Notes: generated from the sequence alone by a model not told the origin. Shown: positions 18,688-28,200, counted from the stretch's first letter. The stretch is DNA of 64,000 bases from Lachnospiraceae bacterium (GCA_024685005.1 JAIKWF010000029.1:1-64000); one strand, 5' to 3'. Numbers and translations: made by a program.

Positions 18688-21195
18688 TTAATCTACCCAT
18701 GTAAGACGGGTATTACCTATAACGCTCTTGGTAAAGAGCTTCTTGTAGGCTTTCTTCTTTGACTCGGGAAGCGCGATCTTGGCTCCCTTTGCCAGCTTCT
18801 TGAACGCTCCGCTGCCTACTTTCTTTAAGGACTTGGAGTTGATCACAACCTTTTTCAACTTCTTGCATCCCTTGAAAGCGTTCTTCTCAATGTACTTAAC
18901 ATTCTTGCCGATGCTGACTTTCTTAGCCTTATTGCATCCCGCAAAAGCGGCTTTGCTGATCCCCTTCACTTTTTTCAGCTTGCCGTCCACGGTAACTGCG
19001 CTGGGCACCTGATATTCGTCATCATCCTTATATACCGGAGCGTAGTAGTACAGGTCTCCGTTATCCCTGATCTCGTATAAAACATCATCAATCAGGATGG
19101 CATCTTCATTTTCCGGCTCTTCGATCACCGGCTCGTCCTTTTTCGGTTCTTCCTTGCCGGGCTCTTCTTTACCGGGCTCTTCCTTGCCGGGCTCTTCTTT
19201 ACCGGGTTCTTCTTTACCGGGCTCTTCCTTGCCGGGCTCTTCTTTACCGGGCTCTTCCTTCTTCTCCAGCTTGGTAATATCCGTTACCGTTTTTGTCCGG
19301 GTGCTAAAGCAGCTGTTTGTAAAGGTTGCCGTATAAGTGGTCTGGCCCATGCTGTCGTAGGTGGGTTCCTTCGTCACCTTGGAAGTGATCTTCGCATCTT
19401 CCTTTACGGTCTCTCCGTTCTTAATGCATTCTGCCTTGCAGCTCTTTCCGTCATCGCTCCAGGTATAGACAGGATCTGTATCCTGCACCACCGGTCTTTC
19501 CAGCTTCGGCACATCCGTTACCGTTTTTGTCCGGGTGCTAAAGCAGCTGTTTGTAAAAGTTGCCGTATAGGTGGTCTGGCCCATGCTGTCGTAGGTGGGT
19601 TCCTTCGTCACCTTGGAAGTGATCTTCGCATCCTCTTTTACGGTCTCTCCGTTCTTAATGCACTCTGCCTTGCAGCTCTTTCCGTCATCGCTCCAGGTAT
19701 AGACAGGATCTGTATCCTGGGGCCCCGGATCTTCCGGCTCTTCAGGATCTGTGGTGGAAGGAGCCGTTACCCCGATGGGTTCCTCATCCCTGGTCACACC
19801 GAATTCCCCTTCTGCAGGCGCCTTCTTATAGCTGATAGTAACTGCATCTCCGTCGGCACTTACCGTAGCATTTTGAATGGCGTAGCTCTTTGCGCTGTTG
19901 GCAGAATCCAGGTTTTTATATTTCCCTGCGTCTCCGCCGGTAATGTTACTTTGTACATCGTTTTTCGTATATCCGTATTCATTCTCTGCTACGCTTCCTT
20001 TTTTTGCATAGAAGATGTTGTTATGAATACTGTTGGTATCGCTGTTTGCGTACTGGATGATCAGGCAGGCGCTGCTGCTTCCTCCGTTATATACGGTATT
20101 GTATGCGATCTCGCAGCTTTCCGCTTTTCCGTTTTCCTCAGGATCGCATCCGCCGATGCTGATGCCTCCCAGTCTGTTATTATTGATCAGGGTATTGTGC
20201 GTAACCGTAATACCGCTGGTAACTTTTCCCTGGTTCTCACTGGAAATCTCAATGCCGATGTCACATCCCACAACGGTGTTCTGGGTAATGGTCACGGTCT
20301 TTCCGCCATCCACATAGATCCCGCCTGCACAGGCATCCGTATATGCCAGGTTAAAATGGTTGGAATTGGGATCGCTGCAAATGTTACTTACATAATTGTG
20401 GTGCACGTTACCATTTGTTGCCTGATAACTCTTATTTTCCTCAAATCCGATGACATCGATTCCGATGTTGTCGCAGTCCACAACTTCGTTGTGGCAGATC
20501 TCAAAACCGTTCACGTTGCCGTTTACTACCAGAGCTTCGCTCTGGCCCAGCTTCAGGTCATTGAGCTTGCAGTCCCTGATCAGCACTCTTTTGATGGCCT
20601 TATCGGACATGCTCTTTACGATGATGCCGTGACAGTTATAGGTTTCGCCGGACTTGTCCTCATCCTTTGCCCATTGCCTCGTCTCTTCCGCATATTCATT
20701 CACACCCATGTGGTGAATGTGGCATCCGATGATATTGACATCCTCGGATCCGGCTTCCACGCGGATTCCAACAGCTGTCTGGCAGAAAATGTCATAGACC
20801 TTCAGGCCTGTGATCTCTAAGTTCTGTACCGTTACTTTTTTTGCTTTGATATTGATCATATCAATATCATCATTATGATTTTTGTCGATCCGCATTTCGG
20901 AGCCGTCAAGCACGGCGCCTTCACAACCGATGACCTTTACACTCTTTGTGATGGTTAACGCTTCTTTATAATTCCCTTTGGGAACGTTAACGGTTCCGCC
21001 TTCCGCAACGCCGCTGATGGCCTGCTGGATCGTAGTGTACTTCGTACCGTTAACTGTCTGGCCTACGGTGATCTCTGCCGGTTTGTCAGCAGCCAGTGCC
21101 GTAGTTGCTCCCATTACGGAGCAGGCAAGCACGCCAAGAACGATTGTCTTTTTGACATTGCCAAGGAGTTTTCTCATTTTGGTGGAATAAATCAA
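18688..21195 (-). CDS. Secreted parallel beta-helix surface protein with tandem repeats and C-terminal LRR_5/BspA-like segment
   Basis: Signal peptide (KTIVLGVLACSVMGATTALAA); right-handed beta-helix region; two 78-aa repeats; (PGKEE)n linker; FAGCNKAKKVSIGKNVKYIEKNAFKGCKKLKKVVI. Start may be TTG at 21195 (better RBS spacing) or ATG at 21177. Confidence 0.85.
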   Translation of the reverse strand: MIYSTKMRKLLGNVKKTIVLGVLACSVMGATTALAADKPAEITVGQTVNGTKYTTIQQAISGVAEGGTVNVPKGNYKEALTITKSVKVIGCEGAVLDGSEMRIDKNHNDDIDMINIKAKKVTVQNLEITGLKVYDIFCQTAVGIRVEAGSEDVNIIGCHIHHMGVNEYAEETRQWAKDEDKSGETYNCHGIIVKSMSDKAIKRVLIRDCKLNDLKLGQSEALVVNGNVNGFEICHNEVVDCDNIGIDVIGFEENKSYQATNGNVHHNYVSNICSDPNSNHFNLAYTDACAGGIYVDGGKTVTITQNTVVGCDIGIEISSENQGKVTSGITVTHNTLINNNRLGGISIGGCDPEENGKAESCEIAYNTVYNGGSSSACLIIQYANSDTNSIHNNIFYAKKGSVAENEYGYTKNDVQSNITGGDAGKYKNLDSANSAKSYAIQNATVSADGDAVTISYKKAPAEGEFGVTRDEEPIGVTAPSTTDPEEPEDPGPQDTDPVYTWSDDGKSCKAECIKNGETVKEDAKITSKVTKEPTYDSMGQTTYTATFTNSCFSTRTKTVTDVPKLERPVVQDTDPVYTWSDDGKSCKAECIKNGETVKEDAKITSKVTKEPTYDSMGQTTYTATFTNSCFSTRTKTVTDITKLEKKEEPGKEEPGKEEPGKEEPGKEEPGKEEPGKEEPGKEEPKKDEPVIEEPENEDAILIDDVLYEIRDNGDLYYYAPVYKDDDEYQVPSAVTVDGKLKKVKGISKAAFAGCNKAKKVSIGKNVKYIEKNAFKGCKKLKKVVINSKSLKKVGSGAFKKLAKGAKIALPESKKKAYKKLFTKSVIGNTRLTWVD
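19149..19262 (-). repeat. 15-bp minisatellite coding for (PGKEE)n
   Basis: Repeated cttccttgccgggct / cttctttaccgggct units, about 7 copies, partly alternating as a 30-bp unit. Confidence 0.9.
19270..19720 (-). repeat. Two near-identical 78-codon direct repeats (period 234 bp)
   Basis: Copies begin at about 19270 and 19504; protein copy QDTDPVYTWSDDGKSCKAECIKNGETVKEDAKITSKVTKEPTYDSMGQTTYTATFTNSCFSTRTKTVTD is identical twice. Confidence 0.92.
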
Positions 21196-21255
21196 TCTTC
21201 TGCTTTCCTTTCTTTTTGGTTAACATGAATCCCTCATCTCATTTAAGACTTTAGT

Positions 21256-21284
21256 AATATATCTTGTTTCTTTTTTCAAATCAA
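21256..21284 (-). promoter_or_regulatory. Putative promoter of the surface-protein gene
   Basis: Minus strand TTGATT-N17-TATATT. Confidence 0.6.
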
Positions 21285-21318
21285 GCAAAAGGAAAACAAA
21301 AAAGAAATTCACATGCAA

Positions 21319-21352
21319 AAGCGTGCCGATATTTGGCATATTCGGCACGCTT
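21319..21352 (-). terminator. Terminator at end of the glycan operon
   Basis: aagcgtgccga-N12-tcggcacgctt, followed on the minus strand by ttttgc. Confidence 0.7.
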
Positions 21353-21454
21353 CACCGTTTTGGTTTACATAACTATTGTATATTTTACCTGTTTTTTTGT
21401 ATTTTGTTGTGTTTTTGTTATATTTCTATTCTGTTTCTGTTGTGTTTCTGTGAT

Positions 21455-22432
21455 TCACAGAGATTCTTCTGTTTGTTTTCGTTTTTCCGTATCTTTATCA
21501 TAATCCAGCTTGCGGACATGGTACTGCACATCCTCCAAAAGCTTCCGGTTGGCAGCGATCAGGTCTGCCTGCAGACCGATGATGATGGTCTGGAAACCGA
21601 TCAGCAGGAAGGTAACCGCTAAAAGCAGGGACTGGACATGCCCCCGTCCGGAGCCGGAAAAGAAAAATACCAGAAAGCGGATTCCCAACAATACGCCGAC
21701 CAGAAACAGGATCGAGCCGATCAGGCCGAAGAACCTGAGAGGCTTGTACATCATAAAAGAGCGGATGATGGTGACCATGGATCGCTTCACATATCCGAAC
21801 ATGCTGGAGAACAGTCTGGAAGGACGAAGTTCTGCATTGGTGCGGATCTTGACGGAAGACATAGCCATTTTGCTTCTGCCTGCCTGAATAATGGTCTCCA
21901 GCGTATAGGTATATTCCGAGATCACGTTCAGCCGCATGGCCGCATCCCGGCTGTAAGCCCGAAATCCGCTGGGGGCATCGGGAATGTCGGAATCGGATGC
22001 TACCCGGACGGTCCAACTGCCCAGATGCTGCATCTTTTTCTTCAGGGGAGAAAAATGCTCCGTATCATCTATAGGCCGCTCGCCGATAACGATGTCTGCT
22101 TTCTCATCCAATATGGGACGCACCAGCTTTTCGATATCCTCTCCGCAGTACTGGTTATCCGCATCGGTATTGACGATGATATCGGCTCCCAGTCGCAGAC
22201 AGGCATCCAGTCCCGCCATAAAACCTTTGGCCAGTCCCTTGTTCTGCCTGAAGCTGACAATATGGTTCACGCCCCATTTTTTTGCCACTTCCACAGTCTC
22301 ATCCTTGCTGCCGTCATTGATGATCAGTACCTCGATCTCATCGATACCGTCGATCTTTTTGGGCAGATCATCCAGGGCAACCGTCAGGGTCTCGGCCTCA
22401 TTATAACAGGGAATCTGTATGATCAACTTCAT
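21455..22432 (-). CDS. Glycosyltransferase family 2 (polyprenyl-phosphate type, C-terminal TM helices)
   Basis: MKLIIQIPCYNEAETLTVALDDLP; NTDADNQY; two C-terminal TM segments. Confidence 0.9.
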   Translation of the reverse strand: MKLIIQIPCYNEAETLTVALDDLPKKIDGIDEIEVLIINDGSKDETVEVAKKWGVNHIVSFRQNKGLAKGFMAGLDACLRLGADIIVNTDADNQYCGEDIEKLVRPILDEKADIVIGERPIDDTEHFSPLKKKMQHLGSWTVRVASDSDIPDAPSGFRAYSRDAAMRLNVISEYTYTLETIIQAGRSKMAMSSVKIRTNAELRPSRLFSSMFGYVKRSMVTIIRSFMMYKPLRFFGLIGSILFLVGVLLGIRFLVFFFSGSGRGHVQSLLLAVTFLLIGFQTIIIGLQADLIAANRKLLEDVQYHVRKLDYDKDTEKRKQTEESL

Positions 22433-23922
22433 GTTGCTTCTTCTCCTTCATTGCTTTTTTTAAACCGCAGGATCTGCATGATACTTTTCCGTTTGATCAA
22501 AAGGATCAGCATAACCGACGCAAAGATTGCGTACCGAACCAGCGGCATCCTGTAAAACAGCATTGCGGCAAATCCGCAGATCATAAATCCGATGCTCAGG
22601 GCAAGGATATGGGACAGTTTGTAAACCCGCTCTCCCGGCACCTGTTTATTTAAGATCAGCCGCATCACGATATAGTGTGCGATACAGTAGCATATGTAGC
22701 ATACCAGAGTGGTATACCCCGCTGCCAGATATCCGAATCTTCGGATAAAAATATAATTCAGCACAATATTCAGTCCGGCGCCGGAAACAGAGGCCACCAT
22801 CATGAATCTTGTTTTTTCATAATAAAACTCAAAGTTGGAAAACAGGTTGTACAGGAACATAAAATATATGCTCATGGTCACCGGCGGCATGGTCCAAACC
22901 GCCTCCGAGTAGCTTGCCGGTCCCCAAAGTGCGATGAGCTCCGGTGCCAGCAGGATCACGCACAGATTAGCAACTGCTAACAAAACCAGTAAGCCCATGG
23001 AAACTTTTCGGATCTGCCCGTAGCGTCCTTTCTTGATCTGGCGGTACATCCATGGTTTAAAGGAATCCAGAATCGCCTGATTGAGCACCAGGACGATGGA
23101 AGAAAGATTATACGCCAGTGAGTATATTCCTGCTTTGGAGGAGCTGATCATTCGTTCGATCATAACCCTGTCCGACTGATTCAGCACGATCTGTGACAGA
23201 TAGTGGGGCACCAGCGGCAGGTTATAATGCAGGGCATAACTCCAGTATTTGCGGGAAACTTTCTTTTTTCCCCGCCACATCTGATAGTAAAACCATCCGA
23301 AACACAGCACATCCGCCGCAGTCATGGTATAGATCCTGGCGGGCAGCGGGTCCTTTGTCAGATAAATGGCGATGACGCCGGACAGCGGCTTTACAATGGC
23401 ATTGATCACCGTGATGACCACCAGGCTCTTATAACAATAGAAGACTCTCTGGCGGGAAGACCAGAAATGAAAGGCTGTCATCACCAGCATGTCCGCAAAC
23501 ATGCAAAACATATAGGGCTGATAAATATTCAGCAGTCTGCTCCAGAAGCCGGCTGCCAAAAGGTAGATCCCAAATCCGATGAAAAATACCAGGCTGAAAA
23601 GGCTGTAAAGCGATACGGAAAAGGTTTCCTCATCTTCTTCGTATTTGATCAGTCCCCGAAGATACACTCCGGATGCCAGATTCAGCGATACCAACACCAG
23701 TATGGCACTCTGCCAGGTGGTGTACACACTGAATATACCATATTCCTCAGTGGACAACAACCGGGAGAAAACCGGGGTGGTCAGAAAGATGATCCCCTTC
23801 TGGATCACGTTACAGATCACATACCAGATGGCCGCTTTCGCCTGCACGCTGATGTTTCGATATAATTCTGTAAGTTGTTTGATCTTTTCTTTCATAGTGT
23901 AATCAGGAACGCAGCCCCGCAA
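22429..23922 (-). CDS. Oligosaccharide/polysaccharide flippase (MOP superfamily, Wzx-like)
   Basis: 497 aa, about 12-14 TM, VIQKGIIFLTTPVFSRLLSTEEYGIFSVY motif. Confidence 0.88.
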   Translation of the reverse strand: MRGCVPDYTMKEKIKQLTELYRNISVQAKAAIWYVICNVIQKGIIFLTTPVFSRLLSTEEYGIFSVYTTWQSAILVLVSLNLASGVYLRGLIKYEEDEETFSVSLYSLFSLVFFIGFGIYLLAAGFWSRLLNIYQPYMFCMFADMLVMTAFHFWSSRQRVFYCYKSLVVITVINAIVKPLSGVIAIYLTKDPLPARIYTMTAADVLCFGWFYYQMWRGKKKVSRKYWSYALHYNLPLVPHYLSQIVLNQSDRVMIERMISSSKAGIYSLAYNLSSIVLVLNQAILDSFKPWMYRQIKKGRYGQIRKVSMGLLVLLAVANLCVILLAPELIALWGPASYSEAVWTMPPVTMSIYFMFLYNLFSNFEFYYEKTRFMMVASVSGAGLNIVLNYIFIRRFGYLAAGYTTLVCYICYCIAHYIVMRLILNKQVPGERVYKLSHILALSIGFMICGFAAMLFYRMPLVRYAIFASVMLILLIKRKSIMQILRFKKSNEGEEAT

Positions 23923-24523
23923 AAAGGCTCCGCACCATCTTTCTTGTAAAATGCTGCTCCATCAGCTCCGGACCGGTTCCCTGTGTATGAAAGACCGCCA
24001 GGGGATAGGAGGGAATGCTGTAGCGGTATCCGCAGCGTTTCATATAGATCTCCAATAAAGAGATATAGTGTTCCCGATCTCCTTCGGAAAAAAGCTCCGA
24101 AAGGGTCCTTCGATAATCCTCCGCCATGGTTTTTTTCTGGATCAGGGCATGATACAAAAGGCTGTAGCGATGATCTTCTCCGTCCGGTACATAGCAAAGG
24201 TTTCCAAACATCACCCGGTGCTGCAGAATGTGCTGCTCCCATTTTTCATCAAGGTACCCGTCTCCCACATGGCGCAGATCCACGTGAACGGATTTCCCTC
24301 CCACAGTCATTTTGTAATGAATCCCGTCGGGCACTTTCCCTCTGCGGCTAAGGCCCAGAATACGCACCAGCGCCCCGGGGTCTTTGCACAGAAAGTCTAT
24401 ATCCGGATGATCGGCGCTTGTGATGTCTTCTTCCAGATGCTCAAAATTGCGCAGCACCACATAGCTTTCCTGTTCCAGCGCAGCAAAAACCTCCTGTATG
24501 CTGTTCCATTCCTTCCTGCTCAT
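23903..24523 (-). CDS. Nucleotidyltransferase-like protein of a polymer-biosynthesis cluster
   Basis: ADHPDIDFLCKDPGALVRIL ... KSVHVDLRHVGDGYLDEKWE; D.D-like motif; overlaps the flippase ORF by 20 bp. Confidence 0.6.
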   Translation of the reverse strand: MSRKEWNSIQEVFAALEQESYVVLRNFEHLEEDITSADHPDIDFLCKDPGALVRILGLSRRGKVPDGIHYKMTVGGKSVHVDLRHVGDGYLDEKWEQHILQHRVMFGNLCYVPDGEDHRYSLLYHALIQKKTMAEDYRRTLSELFSEGDREHYISLLEIYMKRCGYRYSIPSYPLAVFHTQGTGPELMEQHFTRKMVRSLFAGLRS

Positions 24524-24532
24524 AGGCGCCCC

Positions 24533-25348
24533 TTACTTTTCCAGGATCCCGGAAAGCTCCGCGATCTGTTTTTCGGACATCCTGACAGGCAGGGTGATCC
24601 GCTTTTTCTTAAAAACAAAATAACCTCCCTTAAGCATTGATTTTGCAATGTTTTTCAGGGAAAAATGCCTGCGTTTCGTAATTTCTCCCAGCTTCCAGAA
24701 GCAGTGGTAGAAAAAGCCAAAGGGGCCGCTGCGCATCTTTGTGTTGATGGGCCGCTGGTCGGAAAAATACAGCCTGACCACAGGGACTTTCACATTTCCC
24801 TGCTGCTGCCAGAGGGCGCAAACCCTGTGCTGTCCGTCCCGGATGATATTGTCATCTCCGTACACCACAACGCACCCTTTTGCCTCATCGTATCCGGAGG
24901 CCTTCACGCTCTTTTCGATCCCTTCCATCCGCTCTTTACTGCTCTGTCCGAAGTGATCCGAGCCTTTTTTCTTATAAGCTTTCTTTTTTCCCGCAAGAAC
25001 CCGGTACATATGGGAATCCTTCACCCGCACAAGCCGGGGCTGGTTCATCCAAAGGTCGCTGATGGAAACGCTGTCTCTTTTTACCTCCGTCAGGCAAAGC
25101 AGGTGTTTCCAAAGCATCTGTTCCATAAATACGGGATCATAGTCCGCTGCGCGAAATCCCGGAACCGACACCAGCTCGTCTATGATCTGACAGGCATCCT
25201 CCGTCATTTGCAAAAACTCTTTGCAGGTCAGATCCGCTCTGAAATCGTTGATGTGCAGGTGGATCGCTTCACCGAAATTATCATCCATCCAGACAGAATT
25301 CCCTGCGATGGATTTTTGTTGCAATTTTACCACTGCGGCATTACTCAT
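24533..25348 (-). CDS. ParB-like domain protein in a polymer-biosynthesis operon
   Basis: NIIRDGQHRVCALWQQQGNVKVPVVRLYF resembles the ParB/sulfiredoxin-type GxHRxxA motif. Confidence 0.65.
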   Translation of the reverse strand: MSNAAVVKLQQKSIAGNSVWMDDNFGEAIHLHINDFRADLTCKEFLQMTEDACQIIDELVSVPGFRAADYDPVFMEQMLWKHLLCLTEVKRDSVSISDLWMNQPRLVRVKDSHMYRVLAGKKKAYKKKGSDHFGQSSKERMEGIEKSVKASGYDEAKGCVVVYGDDNIIRDGQHRVCALWQQQGNVKVPVVRLYFSDQRPINTKMRSGPFGFFYHCFWKLGEITKRRHFSLKNIAKSMLKGGYFVFKKKRITLPVRMSEKQIAELSGILEK

Positions 25349-25377
25349 GTTCGCACTTCCCTTTAATCGTTACTGTG

Positions 25378-26247
25378 TCAATATCCGTCAAATCCGTAAT
25401 AGGCCGGGATGATCCCGTCATAGTCTTTTTTCTCCAAAAGCAAGAGCAGCTGCTCCGTAAATCCGAAGAAAACCTTTTCCAATATGGGTTTCATGGCAGG
25501 ATCGGACAGCGCCTCTTCCAGACTGTCAAGCTTTGCTTTATCCCTGTCGGAAAAAACGCCCCGCTGAAATACCGCCCAGCAAAGGTCGTAAATATACAGG
25601 CTTACGTGATCCAGCCAGTCCGTCTCTCCCCTGCGGTCTCTTTGGGAAAAACTGCGTTCCTGCAGCGCCCGGTCCAGGGGGATCCAGGTTTTGGGGGTCA
25701 GGCTCATGCAGGGCAGCTGAAAATAGCATTCCACCAGCATTCCTTTATATCTGTAAAGCTCAAAGGGGCGCATCTGATACAAAAATGCATATCCCCGCTC
25801 TTTTCCGAATACATGGGGCAGGCGTTTCATGCCGCCCAGTTTTTTCAGACTCTTTCGAAAAACTGTGTAATCGGCGTTGCAGATCAGGATCGTCACAAAG
25901 GCTTCCCCGTCATCCACCACTCTGTACTGCACCCTGTCTGCCTCCAGGCGGCTGCAGATCTCCAGGCAGATTTTTTTGCTCTGCTCCGTACTTTCCTTCA
26001 GCGTGCTGACTTTCTTTGCTTCCTCAAACCGGGGATGGGTGGATTTGTAATACTCCATCTCCGATCTTGCCCGAAGTATGGTGGCAAGCAGCTGCATAAA
26101 AGGCTTTTCCCGCATCAGATAGCGAAAGCTTTTATTCTGGATGTGAATCAGCTTTCCCTGTCCTTTGGAATAGCCTTCGTTTTCCTCCACCATCAGCCGC
26201 TCGTTTCCCAGCTGTATTTCTTTGATATTTCTGATCAGTTCTCCCAT
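25378..26247 (-). CDS. Nucleotidyltransferase family-like protein (possible NTP_transf_5)
   Basis: 289 aa; layout and neighbourhood suggest the family; no unambiguous motif. Confidence 0.5.
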   Translation of the reverse strand: MGELIRNIKEIQLGNERLMVEENEGYSKGQGKLIHIQNKSFRYLMREKPFMQLLATILRARSEMEYYKSTHPRFEEAKKVSTLKESTEQSKKICLEICSRLEADRVQYRVVDDGEAFVTILICNADYTVFRKSLKKLGGMKRLPHVFGKERGYAFLYQMRPFELYRYKGMLVECYFQLPCMSLTPKTWIPLDRALQERSFSQRDRRGETDWLDHVSLYIYDLCWAVFQRGVFSDRDKAKLDSLEEALSDPAMKPILEKVFFGFTEQLLLLLEKKDYDGIIPAYYGFDGY

Positions 26248-26259
26248 TTTCCGTGTTCC

Positions 26260-27231
26260 TTATTGTTTCTTCCTGGCTTTTTTGATATCGCCGAACCAGG
26301 AGATCAGCATCTTTGCTTTTCTGATAAAAGATACCGGATCCAGGAATCCGGCTCCCAGAATCTTCATCTTATGTTCTCTGTAAAAAGAAAGCAGCCATAA
26401 AAAAGTGCCAAAGCCGTAACCGTCCGCAAATACACACACCATCTGGCCGAATACCAGCTGTCCGATATGAGTACTGCGAAAATCCGCTTTGGACAGGTTT
26501 TGTTTCAAAAATGCATAGCGCCTTGACAGCACCTCGATCCGGATCTTGAAATTCTCCTTACTCTTTTTGGATGTCAGGGTATTGCCGGATCTGGTGGCGC
26601 AATATACAGGCTCTTTTGCCACAGCGCACTTTTCGGCATAAAAAGCGCATTTCGTCATGAACATGATATCATTGGACACCGGTGTTTCGTCAAACCGGAT
26701 GTCATGCTTTGTCACCACCGATCGTCTGATCAGCTTGGACCAAGGGGTACAAAAGCTGTATTTCAGCTCCGTAAGATGCCTGTGGGTGGGTTTCCTGCGA
26801 CAGCCTGTCACAAGCTCTTCGTACATTTTGGTCCTGCCGGATTTTTCTCCCGTAGCATCGTTTCTGTCCGTGGGGGGAAAGTAAACAAGGTCCGGCTTTT
26901 TTTCGGTATACTCTTTTACTCTTTCATACCATCCTTCCACAAGGAAGTCGTCCGCATCCACAAATAAAAGCCATTCTCCCCTTGCATGGGACAGACCGAT
27001 ATTGCGGCAGACTCCGGCTCCCTTCCGGTCCGTGGTATTATCATATAAAAAACGGCCTTCGCCGCTGCAGATCTCTTCCAGAAGGCTTCTTTCACCGGAG
27101 TCCAGATTGCTTTTATCATCCACTACGATCACTTCCGTATCAGCTGCGGTGCCGATACTCTCAAGTGCCCTTTTCAGCAGCGGAACGGAGCGGTAGTGGG
27201 GAATGATGATACTGATCTTTATCTTGTTCAT
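26260..27231 (-). CDS. Glycosyltransferase family 2
   Basis: MNKIKISIIIPHYRSVPLLKRALESI; ARGEWLLFVDADDFL. Confidence 0.92.
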   Translation of the reverse strand: MNKIKISIIIPHYRSVPLLKRALESIGTAADTEVIVVDDKSNLDSGERSLLEEICSGEGRFLYDNTTDRKGAGVCRNIGLSHARGEWLLFVDADDFLVEGWYERVKEYTEKKPDLVYFPPTDRNDATGEKSGRTKMYEELVTGCRRKPTHRHLTELKYSFCTPWSKLIRRSVVTKHDIRFDETPVSNDIMFMTKCAFYAEKCAVAKEPVYCATRSGNTLTSKKSKENFKIRIEVLSRRYAFLKQNLSKADFRSTHIGQLVFGQMVCVFADGYGFGTFLWLLSFYREHKMKILGAGFLDPVSFIRKAKMLISWFGDIKKARKKQ

Positions 27232-27265
27232 CCGCAAACCTGTTCCTTTCTGGCAAACTAGAGCC

Positions 27266-27294
27266 ATTATACACTAATTTAAGTGTTCATACAA
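27266..27294 (-). promoter_or_regulatory. Putative promoter of the glycan operon with palindrome in the spacer
   Basis: Minus strand TTGTAT-N17-TATAAT; ACACTaatttaAGTGT at 27271-27286. Confidence 0.65.
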
Positions 27295-27309
27295 GAAACA
27301 CGGATTTTT

Positions 27310-27981
27310 TCAGTTTTTGCCGTGCCTTTTTTCGTAGTCCTCTCTGATAGGCGCGCAGCAGGCCTCCATCATCATCCCCATCTCCTTTTTGCTCTTCGAT
27401 CTGCGTACTGCAGATACGGTTTCCGAAAGGACCTGAAAGTTTAACTCCGTGCCGAAGGTGTCGCATTCGTAGTTCAGCGCTCTGTCGGCTCCGATGCCGA
27501 ATCCTCCCGCCACTTTCACCGCATCAATATTGGCACCCAGGAACAAAAACTCCCATCCGTATTTCTTTTTCGCCTTTTCCACCATCTTTTTTACCTTCTT
27601 GTGATCATAGATCCGGCTGGCATTCTCCATGCCGTCAGTGGTGATGATAAAAAGGGTCTTTTCCGGTCTGTCTTCCTCCCTGGCGTATTTGTGCACATTT
27701 CCGATATGATGGATGGAACCGCCGATGGCATCCAAAAGCGCCGTGCAGCCTCTGACGTAATACTGCTTTTCGCTCATTTCTTCCACCTTTTTGACGGGCA
27801 CCCGGTCATAGATCACTTCGTTTTGATCATCAAATAATACCGTTGAGATCAGGGCCTCTCCCTCTTCTTTTTTCTGCTTTTCGATCATGGAATTGAACCC
27901 GCCGATGGTGTCCTTTTCCAATCCTCTCATAGAGCCGCTTCTGTCCAAAATGAAAACCACTTCCGTTAATCCTTTACGCAT
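27310..27981 (-). CDS. VWA domain-containing protein
   Basis: MIDAS-like VVFILDRSGSMRG ... RGCTALLDAIG ... LFIITTDGMENAS. Confidence 0.9.
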   Translation of the reverse strand: MRKGLTEVVFILDRSGSMRGLEKDTIGGFNSMIEKQKKEEGEALISTVLFDDQNEVIYDRVPVKKVEEMSEKQYYVRGCTALLDAIGGSIHHIGNVHKYAREEDRPEKTLFIITTDGMENASRIYDHKKVKKMVEKAKKKYGWEFLFLGANIDAVKVAGGFGIGADRALNYECDTFGTELNFQVLSETVSAVRRSKSKKEMGMMMEACCAPIREDYEKRHGKN

Positions 27982-28102
27982 ATGTTTGTCCTCCTCTTTT
28001 TTGTTCTTCCGCTTCGGCTTTGCTACTGTTCTCCTCCTTCGGAGTTGCCGCCCCGCGGGTTGTTTTCTGCTTCTGTGAGGTCATTATACGGTAAAGAAAT
28101 CA

Positions 28103-28133
28103 AAAACAGGTCGCCCCGAAAGCGACCTGTTTC
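28103..28133 (-). terminator. Terminator downstream of the macro-domain gene
   Basis: aaacaggtcgc-cccgaaa-gcgacctgttt. Confidence 0.75.
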
Positions 28134-28200
28134 TGCGTTTTTTATGTCCGCTTATAATAACTCGTTGCGCCCCTTCCGATGCAAGTCGGTTGTGGTCAGT

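Noticed and set aside
19149-19262. Possible CRISPR-like array
   Set aside because: Units are 15 bp, contiguous without spacers and in-frame within a coding region; it is a minisatellite.
19873-20820. 315-aa plus-strand ORF
   Set aside because: Antisense to the beta-helix surface protein; shadow ORF.
21638-22555. 305-aa plus-strand ORF
   Set aside because: Antisense to GT2/flippase genes with clear motifs.
25375-26400. 341-aa plus-strand ORF
   Set aside because: Antisense to the glycan operon; no start-site support.
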